A DNA stretch of 21,588 bases from Apostichopus californicus (GCA_020650975.1 JAIPMN010014244.1:1-21588), one strand, 5' to 3'; counted from the first letter of the stretch, positions 12,701 to 19,009 are shown. The notes: generated by a model from the sequence alone, not told the origin. Translations and numbers: made by a program.

Positions 12701-13032
12701 TAGCCTAACTTAGCCTAAAGTAGCCTACAGAATAAGGGTTGCCTTAGAAGCAATTGATAATGATATTTTTAATATCGTAGGCCTATTCTATAGCCTATCA
12801 TTAGTGTGTTACAATATGGGGACCAAGGAATAGAAGACTAGCCATAACATGTCTAACGTAAGAGACCACAAGTCTGTTTATTAAAATACATTTCTTTTGT
12901 AGATGAATGAGTTTTAAAATCAATTCAATGTTTGGGTTTACTCTTTTTTGCCAACGTGAATAGAAACTGAAATATGACAGGGATTGCAATTGCCAACTCA
13001 CCAATCTGTTTTTCACGTATGGAGGCGGCCAT
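650..13032 (-). CDS. SCFD1: SCFD1/Sly1, ER-Golgi SNARE regulator (18 exons, 3' end outside window)
   Basis: Sec1/Munc18-family protein. In this family Sly1 binds syntaxin-5 and promotes SNARE assembly for ER-Golgi and intra-Golgi vesicle fusion, as a cytosolic protein recruited to membranes. I rebuilt it by splicing 18 minus-strand exons: 13002-13032, 12118-12188, 11581-11669, 10891-10981, 10395-10517, 9726-9813, 8668-8813, 7994-8079, 7064-7163, 6504-6640, 5165-5255, 4828-4901, 4111-4192, 3773-3937, 3452-3531, 2546-2681, 1731-1784, 650-702. All introns are GT..AG, and the frame is kept through 1697 coding bases (565 residues + 2 nt). Recognised blocks include [81 protein letters not shown] and YRYFDPK, matching human SCFD1 in order. 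Human is 642 residues. The missing C-terminal ~65 residues are absent from 1-649, so the last exon(s) lie off the left edge. No stop or frameshift was seen. The identification is very secure; an exon border could shift by a few bases. Confidence 0.97.
703..1730. other. SCFD1: SCFD1 intron 17
   Basis: 1028 bp. Apart from the repeat element at about 1290-1516, it is AT-rich sequence with nothing else recognised. Confidence 0.75.
1290..1516. repeat. Hairpin-rich element plus short tandem repeats
   Basis: It begins with a (TATG)n run at about 1293-1311. Three compact dyads follow: TCCTGC-AA-GCAGGA at 1321-1334, GGCTT (1355-1359) able to pair with AAGCC on either side (1345-1349 or 1364-1368), and ACCGA-AG-TCGGT at 1377-1388. 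From about 1427 to 1516 there are imperfect copies of a ~24-bp unit built on CTCTGTAACACTGATGG. The layout suggests a dispersed non-autonomous repeat; I cannot name the family. Confidence 0.5.
1731..1784 (-). CDS. SCFD1: SCFD1 exon 17 (short)
   Basis: 54 bp, exactly 18 codons, residues 531-548, [18 protein letters not shown]. Human reads NLPVTRILDNLMEMKSNP. The acceptor is CCTACAG and the donor GTAAAT. Found by splicing, since it is too short to stand out as an open frame. Confidence 0.93.
1785..2545. other. SCFD1: SCFD1 intron 16
   Basis: 761 bp. It holds the purine tract at 2101-2178. The rest is unremarkable, except for a small doubled word CCATAGAA at 2523-2537. Confidence 0.75.
2101..2178 (+). 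repeat. G/A-only tract (possible G-quadruplex or triplex)
   Basis: Seventy-eight bases made almost entirely of GGA, GGGGGA and AGGAGG units on the plus strand, broken by only two T residues. It has many runs of three to six G. In the SCFD1 transcript it reads as a C/T tract. Confidence 0.9.
2546..2681 (-). CDS. SCFD1: SCFD1 exon 16
   Basis: 136 bp, residues 485-530, [20 protein letters not shown] then [20 protein letters not shown] and FVVKKH. The acceptor is TTTATAG and the donor GTAAGT. It matches human [26 protein letters not shown]. Confidence 0.96.
2682..3451. other. SCFD1: SCFD1 intron 15
   Basis: 770 bp. It contains the AGGC-rich minisatellite at 3247-3382 and otherwise nothing recognised. 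Confidence 0.75.
3247..3382. repeat. AGGC-type minisatellite
   Basis: About 136 bp of short, variable units on the theme TTAGGCATC(A/G)GGCCT, with many AGGCCT palindromes. Unit length varies (7, 8 and 14-15 bp spacings), so this is a degenerate array. Confidence 0.85.
3452..3531 (-). CDS. SCFD1: SCFD1 exon 15
   Basis: 80 bp, residues 459-484, [20 protein letters not shown] then QYIKQW. It leaves in phase 2. The acceptor is TTCACAG and the donor GTAAGT. The human counterpart ends [15 protein letters not shown]. Confidence 0.96.
3773..3937 (-). CDS. SCFD1: SCFD1 exon 14
   Basis: 165 bp, 55 full codons, residues 404-458. It includes [35 protein letters not shown] and IIHYICT. The acceptor is ATCCTTAG and the donor GTGAGT. 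Confidence 0.96.
4111..4192 (-). CDS. SCFD1: SCFD1 exon 13
   Basis: 82 bp, residues 376-403, [20 protein letters not shown] then TALLEEIK, identical to human over the first 20 residues. The acceptor is TGTGCAG and the donor GTAACA. Confidence 0.97.
4193..4827. other. SCFD1: SCFD1 intron 12
   Basis: 635 bp between exons 12 and 13. No repeat or gene recognised; the open frames here have no protein-like features. Confidence 0.7.
4828..4901 (-). CDS. SCFD1: SCFD1 exon 12
   Basis: 74 bp, residues 352-375, [20 protein letters not shown] then TSAV. Leaves in phase 2. The acceptor is ATCTTAG and the donor GTACGT. Human reads [20 protein letters not shown]. Confidence 0.96.
5165..5255 (-). CDS. SCFD1: SCFD1 exon 11
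   Basis: 91 bp, residues 321-351, [19 protein letters not shown] then [11 protein letters not shown], a likely helical segment. The acceptor is CTTTCAG and the donor GTACGT. Confidence 0.95.
5256..6503. other. SCFD1: SCFD1 intron 10
   Basis: 1248 bp, the longest SCFD1 intron in the window. About 900 bp of it is the minisatellite at 5359-6262, so the array accounts for most of its length. Confidence 0.85.
5359..6262. repeat. Minisatellite, ~28 copies of a 31-33 bp unit
   Basis: The core CATTTGATATCATCAATGTT recurs about 28 times, separated by CTGTGTG(TG)TTCC. Spacing is mostly 31 or 33 bp, set by one (GT) more or less. Variants include GATGTC, GATACC, ATCCTC and a CTTGTTTGTGTTCTC linker present twice (about 5581 and 6229). 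Each unit has the dyad TTGAT-ATC-ATCAA. All open frames on both strands across it are repeat artefacts. Confidence 0.97.
6504..6640 (-). CDS. SCFD1: SCFD1 exon 10
   Basis: 137 bp, residues 276-320, [20 protein letters not shown] then [20 protein letters not shown] and QGQKG. It covers the variable linker and the conserved YDL..DKFW motif. The acceptor is TCCTCAG and the donor GTAAGT. Confidence 0.95.
6641..7063. other. SCFD1: SCFD1 intron 9
   Basis: 423 bp. It contains a short G-rich run at about 6740-6750 and nothing else recognised. Confidence 0.7.
7064..7163 (-). CDS. SCFD1: SCFD1 exon 9
   Basis: 100 bp, residues 242-275, [20 protein letters not shown] then [14 protein letters not shown], one of the most conserved Sec1/Munc18 segments. 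The acceptor is preceded by a 17-T run (A run on the plus strand). The donor is GTGAGT. Confidence 0.97.
7164..7993. other. SCFD1: SCFD1 intron 8
   Basis: 830 bp. In sense it ends in a T-rich tract next to the exon 9 acceptor (A run at 7170-7184 on the plus strand). A C-run/(CT)n tract lies at about 7473-7494. The overlapping open frames at 7680-8010 show no recognisable domain. Confidence 0.7.
7994..8079 (-). CDS. SCFD1: SCFD1 exon 8
   Basis: 86 bp, residues 214-241, [20 protein letters not shown] then DSLQAGQF. It leaves in phase 2. The acceptor is TCGCACAG and the donor GTAAGA. Near-identical to human [20 protein letters not shown]. Confidence 0.96.
8080..8667. other. SCFD1: SCFD1 intron 7
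   Basis: 588 bp. A pure G run (C in sense) at about 8640-8652 sits just inside the exon 7 donor. The rest is AT-rich with nothing recognised. Confidence 0.7.
8668..8813 (-). CDS. SCFD1: SCFD1 exon 7
   Basis: 146 bp, residues 165-213, [20 protein letters not shown] then [20 protein letters not shown] and GNAAEMVAE. The donor GTGTGT lies about 15 bp upstream (in sense) of a long poly-C tract. Strong match to human residues ending in RGTAAEMVA. Confidence 0.96.
8814..9725. other. SCFD1: SCFD1 intron 6
   Basis: 912 bp. No repeat stands out. A weak exon-like patch on the minus strand at about 9180-9252 is discussed among the rejected items. Confidence 0.7.
9726..9813 (-). CDS. SCFD1: SCFD1 exon 6
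   Basis: 88 bp, residues 136-164, [16 protein letters not shown] then [13 protein letters not shown]. It leaves in phase 1. The acceptor is CCTGTAG and the donor GTGAGT. The human counterpart is [17 protein letters not shown]. Confidence 0.95.
9814..10394. other. SCFD1: SCFD1 intron 5
   Basis: 581 bp. It contains a C-rich run at about 9944-9969 and nothing else recognised. Confidence 0.7.
10395..10517 (-). CDS. SCFD1: SCFD1 exon 5
   Basis: 123 bp, 41 full codons, residues 95-135. It contains [17 protein letters not shown], identical to human over that run, followed by a helix ending AISQVSK. The acceptor is TTTCCAG and the donor GTATCA. Confidence 0.96.
10518..10890. other. SCFD1: SCFD1 intron 4
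   Basis: 373 bp with a short (TA)n stretch at about 10586-10602. Nothing else seen. Confidence 0.7.
10891..10981 (-). CDS. SCFD1: SCFD1 exon 4
   Basis: 91 bp, residues 64-94, [20 protein letters not shown] then [10 protein letters not shown]. The acceptor AACAG follows a GTT-repeat stretch instead of a normal pyrimidine tract. The donor is GTAAAT. The human counterpart is [20 protein letters not shown]. Confidence 0.95.
10982..11580. other. SCFD1: SCFD1 intron 3
   Basis: 599 bp. An AAC-repeat at 10986-11005 (GTT in sense) sits where the pyrimidine tract of exon 4 should be. No gene recognised. Confidence 0.7.
11581..11669 (-). CDS. SCFD1: SCFD1 exon 3
   Basis: 89 bp, residues 35-63, [16 protein letters not shown] followed by [13 protein letters not shown]. 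This is the first strand-helix unit of the Sec1 domain and nearly identical to human. The acceptor is TTCACAG and the donor GTAAGA. The codon for Leu64 is split with exon 4. Confidence 0.96.
11670..12117. other. SCFD1: SCFD1 intron 2
   Basis: 448 bp of AT-rich sequence with no feature seen. Confidence 0.7.
12118..12188 (-). CDS. SCFD1: SCFD1 exon 2
   Basis: 71 bp, residues 11-34, including ALKRMLNLN and ending EPSWK. It enters in phase 1 and leaves in phase 0. The acceptor is TTTACAG and the donor GTAGGC. The human counterpart is VALKRMLNFN...EPVWK. Confidence 0.93.
12189..13001. other. SCFD1: SCFD1 intron 1
   Basis: 813 bp. It contains the hammerhead-like hairpin motif at 12461-12490 and many TAGGC/GCCTA words. 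Confidence 0.7.
12461..12490 (+). repeat. Nested hairpin resembling a degenerate hammerhead core
   Basis: CTGAAG (12461-12466) pairs with CTTCAG (12485-12490). Between them, GATCC and GGATC form a second perfect stem with a five-base loop, followed by GAAAC. This is close to the CUGANGA-stem II-GAAA layout of hammerhead motifs in Penelope-like and retrozyme-type elements, but the bases do not fit the canonical core if the GATCC stem forms. Probably a transposon relic. Confidence 0.35.
13002..13032 (-). CDS. SCFD1: SCFD1 exon 1 (start codon)
   Basis: Encodes residues 1-10, [10 protein letters not shown], plus one base. It matches the human SIRERQ start but lacks the alanine run that precedes it in human. 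The ATG sits in a good Kozak context (A at -3, G at +4). The donor is GTGAGT. The first 30 coding bases are conserved with the family, which fixes the start. Confidence 0.9.
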
Positions 13033-13192
13033 TTTGAAATTAATACAATCAGTAACGGTGGCGCTGCAAACAAATATTTATCGAGTCTATTTCACACATG
13101 CACAACATGTAAACAATGTATTGTAAATACGAAGATCTCAGTGTAGTTCAGGCTAGCTATATATGCTGAATAAAGACGGTAACAATACGTTC

Positions 13193-13580
13193 GGTACTAA
13201 TTTAGAATCCGTACCATTCGACTACCCGACAGGCTAAAATTCATTCCAGCGAATCATTCACGCGACGCGACACAACGCACCTATTCACTGACTGTTATTC
13301 TATTGATTTGGGAGCACACACGTTCAGCCGGATAAACTTTGTTAATTTGCCTATACGAAGTACAGTAAGCTTTCCCATTCATATGGTACGGATTCTAAAG
13401 TTAGGCCCTATTTGGTTATAAGTGTTGTATGTACCCTACATCGAAAGTAGACTGCAACTTACAGTACCTTTAATTTAAGTTAGGCTAGGGCTGCATCTAG
13501 GCAAATAGAGGTCTACATACATGATTGCTCCTACACCATAGGCTCATAAAATTTGAGAAGACGGATTCTAAATTAGTACC
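13193..13580. mobile_element. Candidate MITE-like element with 20-bp inverted ends
   Basis: GGTACTAATTTAGAATCCGT at 13193-13212 recurs exactly in inverse orientation at 13561-13580. A third, 15-bp inverse copy (matching 13201-13215) lies inside at 13385-13399. No coding capacity is present in the ~390 bp. I could not see a clear target-site duplication, so this may be the remains of a non-autonomous DNA transposon or just a dispersed inverted motif. Confidence 0.4.
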
Positions 13581-14629
13581 CAAAATAGTATTAGTAGCCT
13601 AATGCTTAGAGTAACCCAGTGTCACCGAAGCTAGGGCATATATCCATACCATCTAGGGCTGGCTAGAGAAATATTATCTCTCGAGCCTATATCCAGTGCA
13701 GGGGTCCAGATCTAACCTCTACTGTAGGTTTAGCCTATGTGTAAATTATGTTTCCATGCCCGGGCTAGCCTACATTACTCTAGGTGTAAGGATAATTGAG
13801 ATAATTGATACACTCATTTGAAATTTGTACGTTGTATGCTGGTATACAGTAACTTCGCTAGTCCCCAAACTTCATGCACTGTTTAATATAAATGTGGCTG
13901 CACTGATAGACACTGTAGTTGCCGTGTTTGTAAGTCAAATAGTAACCACTTTTTTTTTTTAATCTGCAAGCCCTAACAAAACTGGCCAAATTCACAACAG
14001 TGAAACAAGGAAACATCAATGTTGTATTTTGAGACACTTCGTGGATTATTCCACCCGTTTGGCAGAATTGTACAGGAAACCTCAAGCATGCATGAGCAGT
14101 TTGACAACCAACCTTCACGAGTATAATAATTTCTATTTCTGTCAAGCCATTGATGAAATCAATATTTCTGAAGATAGAACTAAACCACTGAGCAAATCAG
14201 ATGAGATCTTCATCCCCTTACTATAGGAAATTTACAGTATACCATCATACAGGGTGTTTAGAATCAGTTCCTATGTTATACAGATCAAGAAATAAATTTA
14301 TCTTCTGGCTTTTATATTGCTCTGAATAAAGACAGAATGAATACAAGCAAAATTTGCCTAATTTTGACGATGAAACAGTTTAATGTCATCTATTTGGTCA
14401 AGCATCAGTCAATAATTTTATAATTGTCATTTATAGATCATGTGGTTTTTGAAAGAGTAAAAGTCTTAAAATTCATGAATTCACTTATTTTTCACTTATT
14501 ACTTTTTACTTTTCACTTATTATTTATGAATTCACTTAAATTCATGAATTGTATCAGCCATGTTCTTGCCAGGTTGCCATTAAAATGTGCTGTGTGGACC
14601 TGTATCATTTTTCTTATATTTTTTTGCAG

Positions 14630-14680
14630 AGAGATTGTATGCAAAGGTTTTTGTTTGGCACAAAAAGATGAACTTCCCAC
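14630..14680 (+). other. Probable 5' UTR part of the first B4GAT1-like coding exon
   Basis: A T-rich tract ending TTTTTTTGCAG at 14629 is a good 3' splice site 51 bp before the ATG. It implies that the coding exon begins at about 14630 and that a non-coding 5' exon lies upstream, not identified here. It could instead be a chance match inside a longer first exon. Confidence 0.45.
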
Positions 14681-15652
14681 ATGCAGCAAGCCCAACTAAC
14701 AGACAGATTTATTCTGTTCTCTCGACGACAATGGTCTGAAAAGGAATTAAAAATGCGATCATCACCACCTATTGTTTGGCTACTTGTACTCTTAGTGGTC
14801 ACGGTTCTCATCTTGCAAGTCATACACCTTGTTATCTTCTCTTGTTTGGAGATGAAGAAAACTGGAAAGTTGAAAACATTTGAGAAAATTTCACAGCGGA
14901 GGAAGAAAGGTCACCGTCTGTCATACTTTCGGATGGATACGAGAGGATCTTACCAAATATACCATTCGGTTGCGGATGAGACCGACAACAACCGGCTACC
15001 GAAAGATTCGGTCACCATGGTAACACACTGCAGCCCTCACAACATGCATTATCTACCTGCTTTGGTGGAGAGGTGGAAAGGCCCCATTTCATTGGCTGTT
15101 TTCACTTCTTCCGAAGACTTCCAAGCTACTTTAAGTGTAATACACAGCTTTTCAAGCTGCTTCACCGATATTCAAAATCATGTGCAGTTTCACCTTGTTC
15201 TTCCCATGGACACTGTTGATCAAATACGATCGTTGAATTTAACCCGCAGAATAAAAATTCCGTGCAAAAACTTAAATTCACATATTAAGACACACATCAA
15301 AACCAAAAATTATGCGCTAACAGGAGTCCCTTACCCCAACAATCTCCTAAGAAATGTTGGCCGGTTGGCTGCAAGAACAAACTTTGTACTCACTGTGGAT
15401 ATAGATTTATTACCCAGTTCGGTTCTTTTCTCACAAACTCTGCAATTTCTGAAATATGAGAGTTTAACACCGAGTTTCAAGACGACTGCTTATGTACTTC
15501 CTGTGTTTGAACTGGAGGATGGTAAACCAGTGCCTAAGGATAAGCCTGAAATAGTAGACGCTATTAGTGATGGAACGGTCAGACAATTTTACACTGAAAG
15601 TTGTTACAGATGTCACAGTCCAACAGACTACGAAAGCTGGATCAAAACAAAG
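14681..15652 (+). CDS. B4GAT1: B4GAT1-like exon with N-terminus, anchor and DXD motif
   Basis: 972 bp, residues 1-324: cytosolic tail, transmembrane anchor, stem, and most of the catalytic domain including DID at 240-242. It ends ...YESWIKTK before donor GTAAGG, phase 0. Reading on past the donor meets a stop after three codons, which supports the splice. Confidence 0.92.
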
Positions 15653-17369
15653 GTAAGGGTTTGACAGTCATCTCTTTCGTCGCCAAAACCGTTGCGATGC
15701 GAAATGTTTGTTGCATTTTACACAGCACTACGTGACATTCGCGTAATATCCTCACAGGTTAGGCTAAATCATCTGTAAGGATGTATCCTGTCAGTGAATT
15801 TCCATGAACCAAAGAACACACTTCTTAGGCATATCCCTCCTTGAAAATGAGGAACATTTTCTACTTTATGGATGTTTAACTTGTCCTAAGTGGTATGGAT
15901 TTTTGGTTGTGGTGTTATGTCTCTCAATGAATATATATAAATTCTCCTTCACAAATGGTAGTGAACTTTCGACTTAATTTGCTCTGAAGAATGTAAGTCT
16001 TAGAGCATATTGTTTGAGTTTTTGTGAAGATTATTTCTCTCACAGCCTGGTTGGACTCAGATTGTTACTTGTGCGAATCCATCCAAGTGAAGCCTTCAAA
16101 CTGAAGCATGTGCTAACATTTCTTAAAAGTACTTTCTAATATACAGTATGAGGTTCTGATCTTCAAAACCCATTTCTACAGAATGAGGTATATTAAACAG
16201 TAAATATATGCCAGTGAAAATGGAAACACTATAACGATTATGGCAGGTGGTCAAGAGTGACCATTATCTGTCTTGCTAAAGTTGCTAGCATATTTGTGGG
16301 CAGTGCTTTTAAGTCCTACAATGGCTATGATCATGTCATAACCAAAGGTACTCTATTTTTTTTTGCCTCTTTTACAGAGTTCAGTTGACAGTCTTCATGT
16401 AGCATATGCAGTGGAGTACACACCAATGTTTGAACCCTTCTTCATTGTACACAAAAGTGCCCCACTATATGACGAACGTTTCAAACAGTACGGCTATAAT
16501 AGGATCAGCAACGTAAGTAATCCCGGAACAGGAAGTCATCTTCATCTTCTCCAGTATCTACACAAGGCTTTGTTTTCAACATATCATATACACTATCCCA
16601 CTTCACGAAAACACTCACATGTCACTAGAATGTATTGTCATATGATATCGTTGTCTGAACAGATGATTTAAACATATATTAGTTATGAAAACCAAGTTCA
16701 AATAAAAAAAACATCAACAATTTAGTCAGGGTCCAGTACGGTTCAATTTAGATATATACCTAGGCCTATGCTACTTGGCATACTAAGGGTCTTGGCAGAA
16801 AGACGATATTATGATCTGGTGAAGCTTATCATTAATCAGCCTCTTGGGCACCTCTTATGCAAGAAAGAAATCTAGTGTATCATCGTTTGCTTGGAATAAG
16901 TCACGTGACATATCTACATCTCATGAGACATGAAATATGCATTTAATATGTAATTGTGATTATATTCAACCTGCCACATTAAACCTCTATTCTTGTTTAA
17001 ATGTCAAAGAAGAGGGTCGTCTGGATGGAAAAGTAAGAATTTAGGACAGGTTGGGACATCTCCATTCTTAAAACAAATCAGAGATTTTGCCCGAAGATTT
17101 GTTTTGTAAGCAGTATCGTGTATCATATTTTGTATGACGTCTCAATTATGTCCTCCTTCTTCAAGACTTGCGAACTGTACATGGCGGGTTTTACATTCGT
17201 TGTCATGGATTCAGGATTCCTGGTACATCAGGGCTACAAGAGGAAAGAAACGTTTCACACCAGTAAAGATAAAGAAAATGCTGCCAACAGAGAACTGTTT
17301 AGCCAGATAGTGGATGAATTGCACGTGAAATATCCCGAGTCTGTTGGATCCTGTCGAAATCAAATGTGA
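14681..17369 (+). CDS. B4GAT1: B4GAT1-like beta-1,4-glucuronyltransferase (GT49 family), 3 coding exons
   Basis: Golgi type II membrane glycosyltransferase. In vertebrates B4GAT1 adds glucuronic acid in beta-1,4 linkage to xylose, priming the matriglycan that LARGE extends on alpha-dystroglycan. Exons 14681-15652, 16378-16512 and 17166-17369 (all phase 0) give 436 residues; human is 415. Residues ~31-53 form one hydrophobic anchor behind a short basic tail. The lumenal part shows PYPNNLLRNVGR, the DXD motif TVDIDLLPS (Asp240, Asp242; likely Mn2+/UDP-sugar binding), YDERFKQYGYNRIS and GFLVHQGYK, all aligned in order with human B4GAT1. One NLT sequon is at Asn186. An in-frame TGA at 14669 lies just before the first ATG. 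The second Met (residue 25, at 14753) would also leave the anchor intact and is an alternative start. The family is certain. Whether this is the one-to-one B4GAT1 orthologue or an invertebrate paralogue cannot be told from the window. Confidence 0.9.
15653..16377. other. B4GAT1-like intron 1
   Basis: 725 bp between GTAAGG and TTTTACAG. No repeat or extra exon recognised. Confidence 0.75.
16378..16512 (+). CDS. B4GAT1: B4GAT1-like middle exon
   Basis: 135 bp, 45 codons, residues 325-369. It starts SSVDSLHVAYAVEYTPMFEP, then FFIVHKSAPLYDERFKQYGY and NRISN. The acceptor TTTTACAG follows a strong T-rich tract; the donor is GTAAGT. The human counterpart is [20 protein letters not shown]. Confidence 0.92.
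16513..17165. other. B4GAT1-like intron 2
   Basis: 653 bp between GTAAGT and CTTCAAG. The reading frame stays open for about 50 codons past the donor but has no family similarity. Nothing else seen. Confidence 0.75.
17166..17369 (+). CDS. B4GAT1: B4GAT1-like last coding exon
   Basis: 204 bp including the stop, residues 370-436. It starts TCELYMAGFTFVVMDSGFLV and includes the HQGYK motif, ending ...KYPESVGSCRNQM. Human ends ...KYPNSPRRC, so the C-terminus is about four residues longer. The acceptor is CTTCTTCAAG. Confidence 0.9.
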   Translation, partial: TCELYMAGFTFVVMDSGFLVHQGYKRKETFHTSKDKENAANRELFSQIVDELHVKYPESVGSCRNQM

Positions 17370-17499
17370 GAAAGGTTGGCCCCGTTTAAAATGGAACGGA
17401 TTCCTCATTTTCAAACTAAACCACTTTGATTATGATAGGATCGTTTTATGTATGGTTCAAATCTCCTTGTTTGAGTATCATAACGACAGCAATAATAAC

Positions 17500-17505
<6 letters not shown>

Positions 17506-17530
<25 letters not shown>
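17506..17530. repeat. (GA)n microsatellite
   Basis: About a dozen perfect GA units, 137 bp after the B4GAT1-like stop codon and so probably in its 3' UTR. Confidence 0.95.
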
Positions 17531-17861
17531 AAATGAGGCTGAATTGTATATGAAACGAATGTAGTCAGCATCTACATTGTCATACTTTGTAGCCTGAAAA
17601 TAATTGGTTCTCAAAGTCTGTAATGTACTCACAATGTTGTGAAGAGTTAGATTATAATTAGCCCATAGACGTATACAGTTATATGTCGGACTCTTGTCTA
17701 GAATTGGTTTCCTATGATCGAATGGGGAGGCGGGTGGTAATTTATTTATCTGTTGGAGATATGGTTCATAAAAGTCGGTCAGTACCGCCCGAAATATGCT
17801 TAGTTCAATGTGATGAGTACCGCAGTCTTCTCATACTCCTGTCACATCTCTCTGGCATGAA

Positions 17862-17925
17862 GATGTCTAGTAGTGGTTAGAGTGTCTACCCAACAAACAT
17901 CAGTTTCCTGGTTCAAAACCTCACC
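17862..17925 (+). mobile_element. tRNA-like Pol III promoter (possible SINE head or tRNA relic)
   Basis: TAGTGGTTAGAGTGTC resembles a tRNA A-box/D-arm, and GTAG (about 17869-17872) can pair with CTAC flanking a D-loop-like segment. About 30 bases further on, GGTTCAAAACC (17910-17920) resembles the B box GGTTCRANNCC. The T-stem pairs poorly and there is no clear anticodon stem, so this is no functional tRNA. A tRNA-derived SINE head fits best. Confidence 0.4.
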
Positions 17926-18577
17926 AGAAACCAAATTCATTCCACCACTTAAAATAAGATGCTCTTTTGCAGTGTTGTGGAGCATACTCTCCCATGGATC
18001 TCGTATTTCTAGTTTGCATTGATCGGGAAACAGGGATTTGGTTGTTTTTTCAATGGTTTGGAAGCAGACTTTGTTCCCCATAGTTGCACCTTAGTGATGA
18101 TGAATGGGGTGCCTTCACCTCTTTCAGCATGTGAGAAAGATGCTGAGTTAGTCCCTGGTGCAGAAATAGGTGTGACTGTTACAATTCATCAAAACGGGAA
18201 AGTTTGACCGTGTGATGCGGTGTTCATCCACAAATATCAGACCGGTAAGGTTTCAAATGAGCTGACCTTGGATTGTGAAACCCTTTGGGGGAAATCTAAA
18301 GTAAATTTACTTTAACTCTATTTAGACGATAAGATCGCCAGAAGTTCCAAAATGATCAGTGAAGGAAGCTCTTCTGGTGACCTGTCAAAACTATTCCTGA
18401 AAGTCAATGTCCATACAGGTGTAGGGGAGTAACATGATCATTATGATGGTCATTACTTTGAAATTTCAGAGCATGAAATGAAGGATTTGAAAACAAAATG
18501 AAATTTGCCCTTTATAACAACCCAATTTTTAATGCAAGACTCAAAATTGGGTTGCACATTTCGTACGGTTCTCGGCG

Positions 18578-19009
18578 GTAATTGAGCAAAACGTGTGCTA
18601 GCCCCCAGATAAAAGTCATGTCTTTTGTTTGTAAAATGAATAGACGGTGCTACAGTACCTAATTTAGGGGGCATAGATTTGACCAGGAGACTCTTTTGTT
18701 AACTTGTTTGTTGTATTTACTGTACAATGGGGTTCTTTGTATTCTGATATTCAATGTAACTTACCATCTCAGCACACTTTTACATCAAACAGTAATTGAG
18801 CAAAAAGTGTGCTAGTCCACATCTAGAAATCTTATTTTTGTTTTTATAATATGAATGGACAGATGGTGCTACAATTCATAATTTAGGACGCATAATTTTA
18901 ATAATTAGATCACGCAACTCTTTTGTTAACTGGTTCGTTGTATTACTTTACAATGTGGCTACTTTTATTCTGATATTCAATACTTTTACTTCAAAGTATG
19001 TAATTGTCA
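18578..19009. repeat. Diverged tandem duplication, ~214-226 bp unit
   Basis: GTAATTGAGCAAAA at 18578 recurs at 18792, each followed by GTGTGCTAG. Further shared landmarks in the same order are GGTGCTACA, CTCTTTTGTTAACT, and ATTCTGATATTCAAT (18741 and 18967). The offset grows from 214 to 226 bp, so small indels have built up. A third partial start (ACTTTTACWTCAAA...GTAATTG) follows at about 18981-19009. Confidence 0.85.

Larger units (their letters stand above)
13033..14680. promoter_or_regulatory. Head-to-head intergenic region between SCFD1 and the B4GAT1-like gene
   Basis: The two start codons face away from each other 1.65 kb apart, so both promoters and any 5' UTR exons should lie here. 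No convincing TATA box was found next to either start. The region holds the inverted motif copies at 13193-13580, many TAGGC/GCCTA words, and a T run at 13950-13959. Confidence 0.5.
17370..18577. other. Region downstream of the B4GAT1-like gene, 3' UTR and beyond
   Basis: Part of this must be 3' UTR, but no AATAAA is obvious in it. The first clear one on this strand after the stop is at 19401-19406, which would imply a ~2-kb UTR. It contains the GA repeat and the tRNA-like box pair at 17862-17925. A 63-codon frame at 18019-18207 lacks an ATG and is not called. Confidence 0.5.

Noticed and set aside
14013..14226. Plus-strand frame MRHFVDYSTRLAELYRKPQA just upstream of the B4GAT1-like gene
   Set aside because: No similarity recognised and no splice site joining it in frame to the enzyme; the enzyme frame has a stop right before its ATG.
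17862..17925. Calling a functional tRNA gene
   Set aside because: T-stem has mismatches and no anticodon stem or acceptor stem is evident.
18019..18207. 63-codon plus-strand frame ending ...VTVTIHQNGKV
   Set aside because: It has no ATG (starts at TTG), a stop lies just before it, and it shows no recognisable family; length is within chance.
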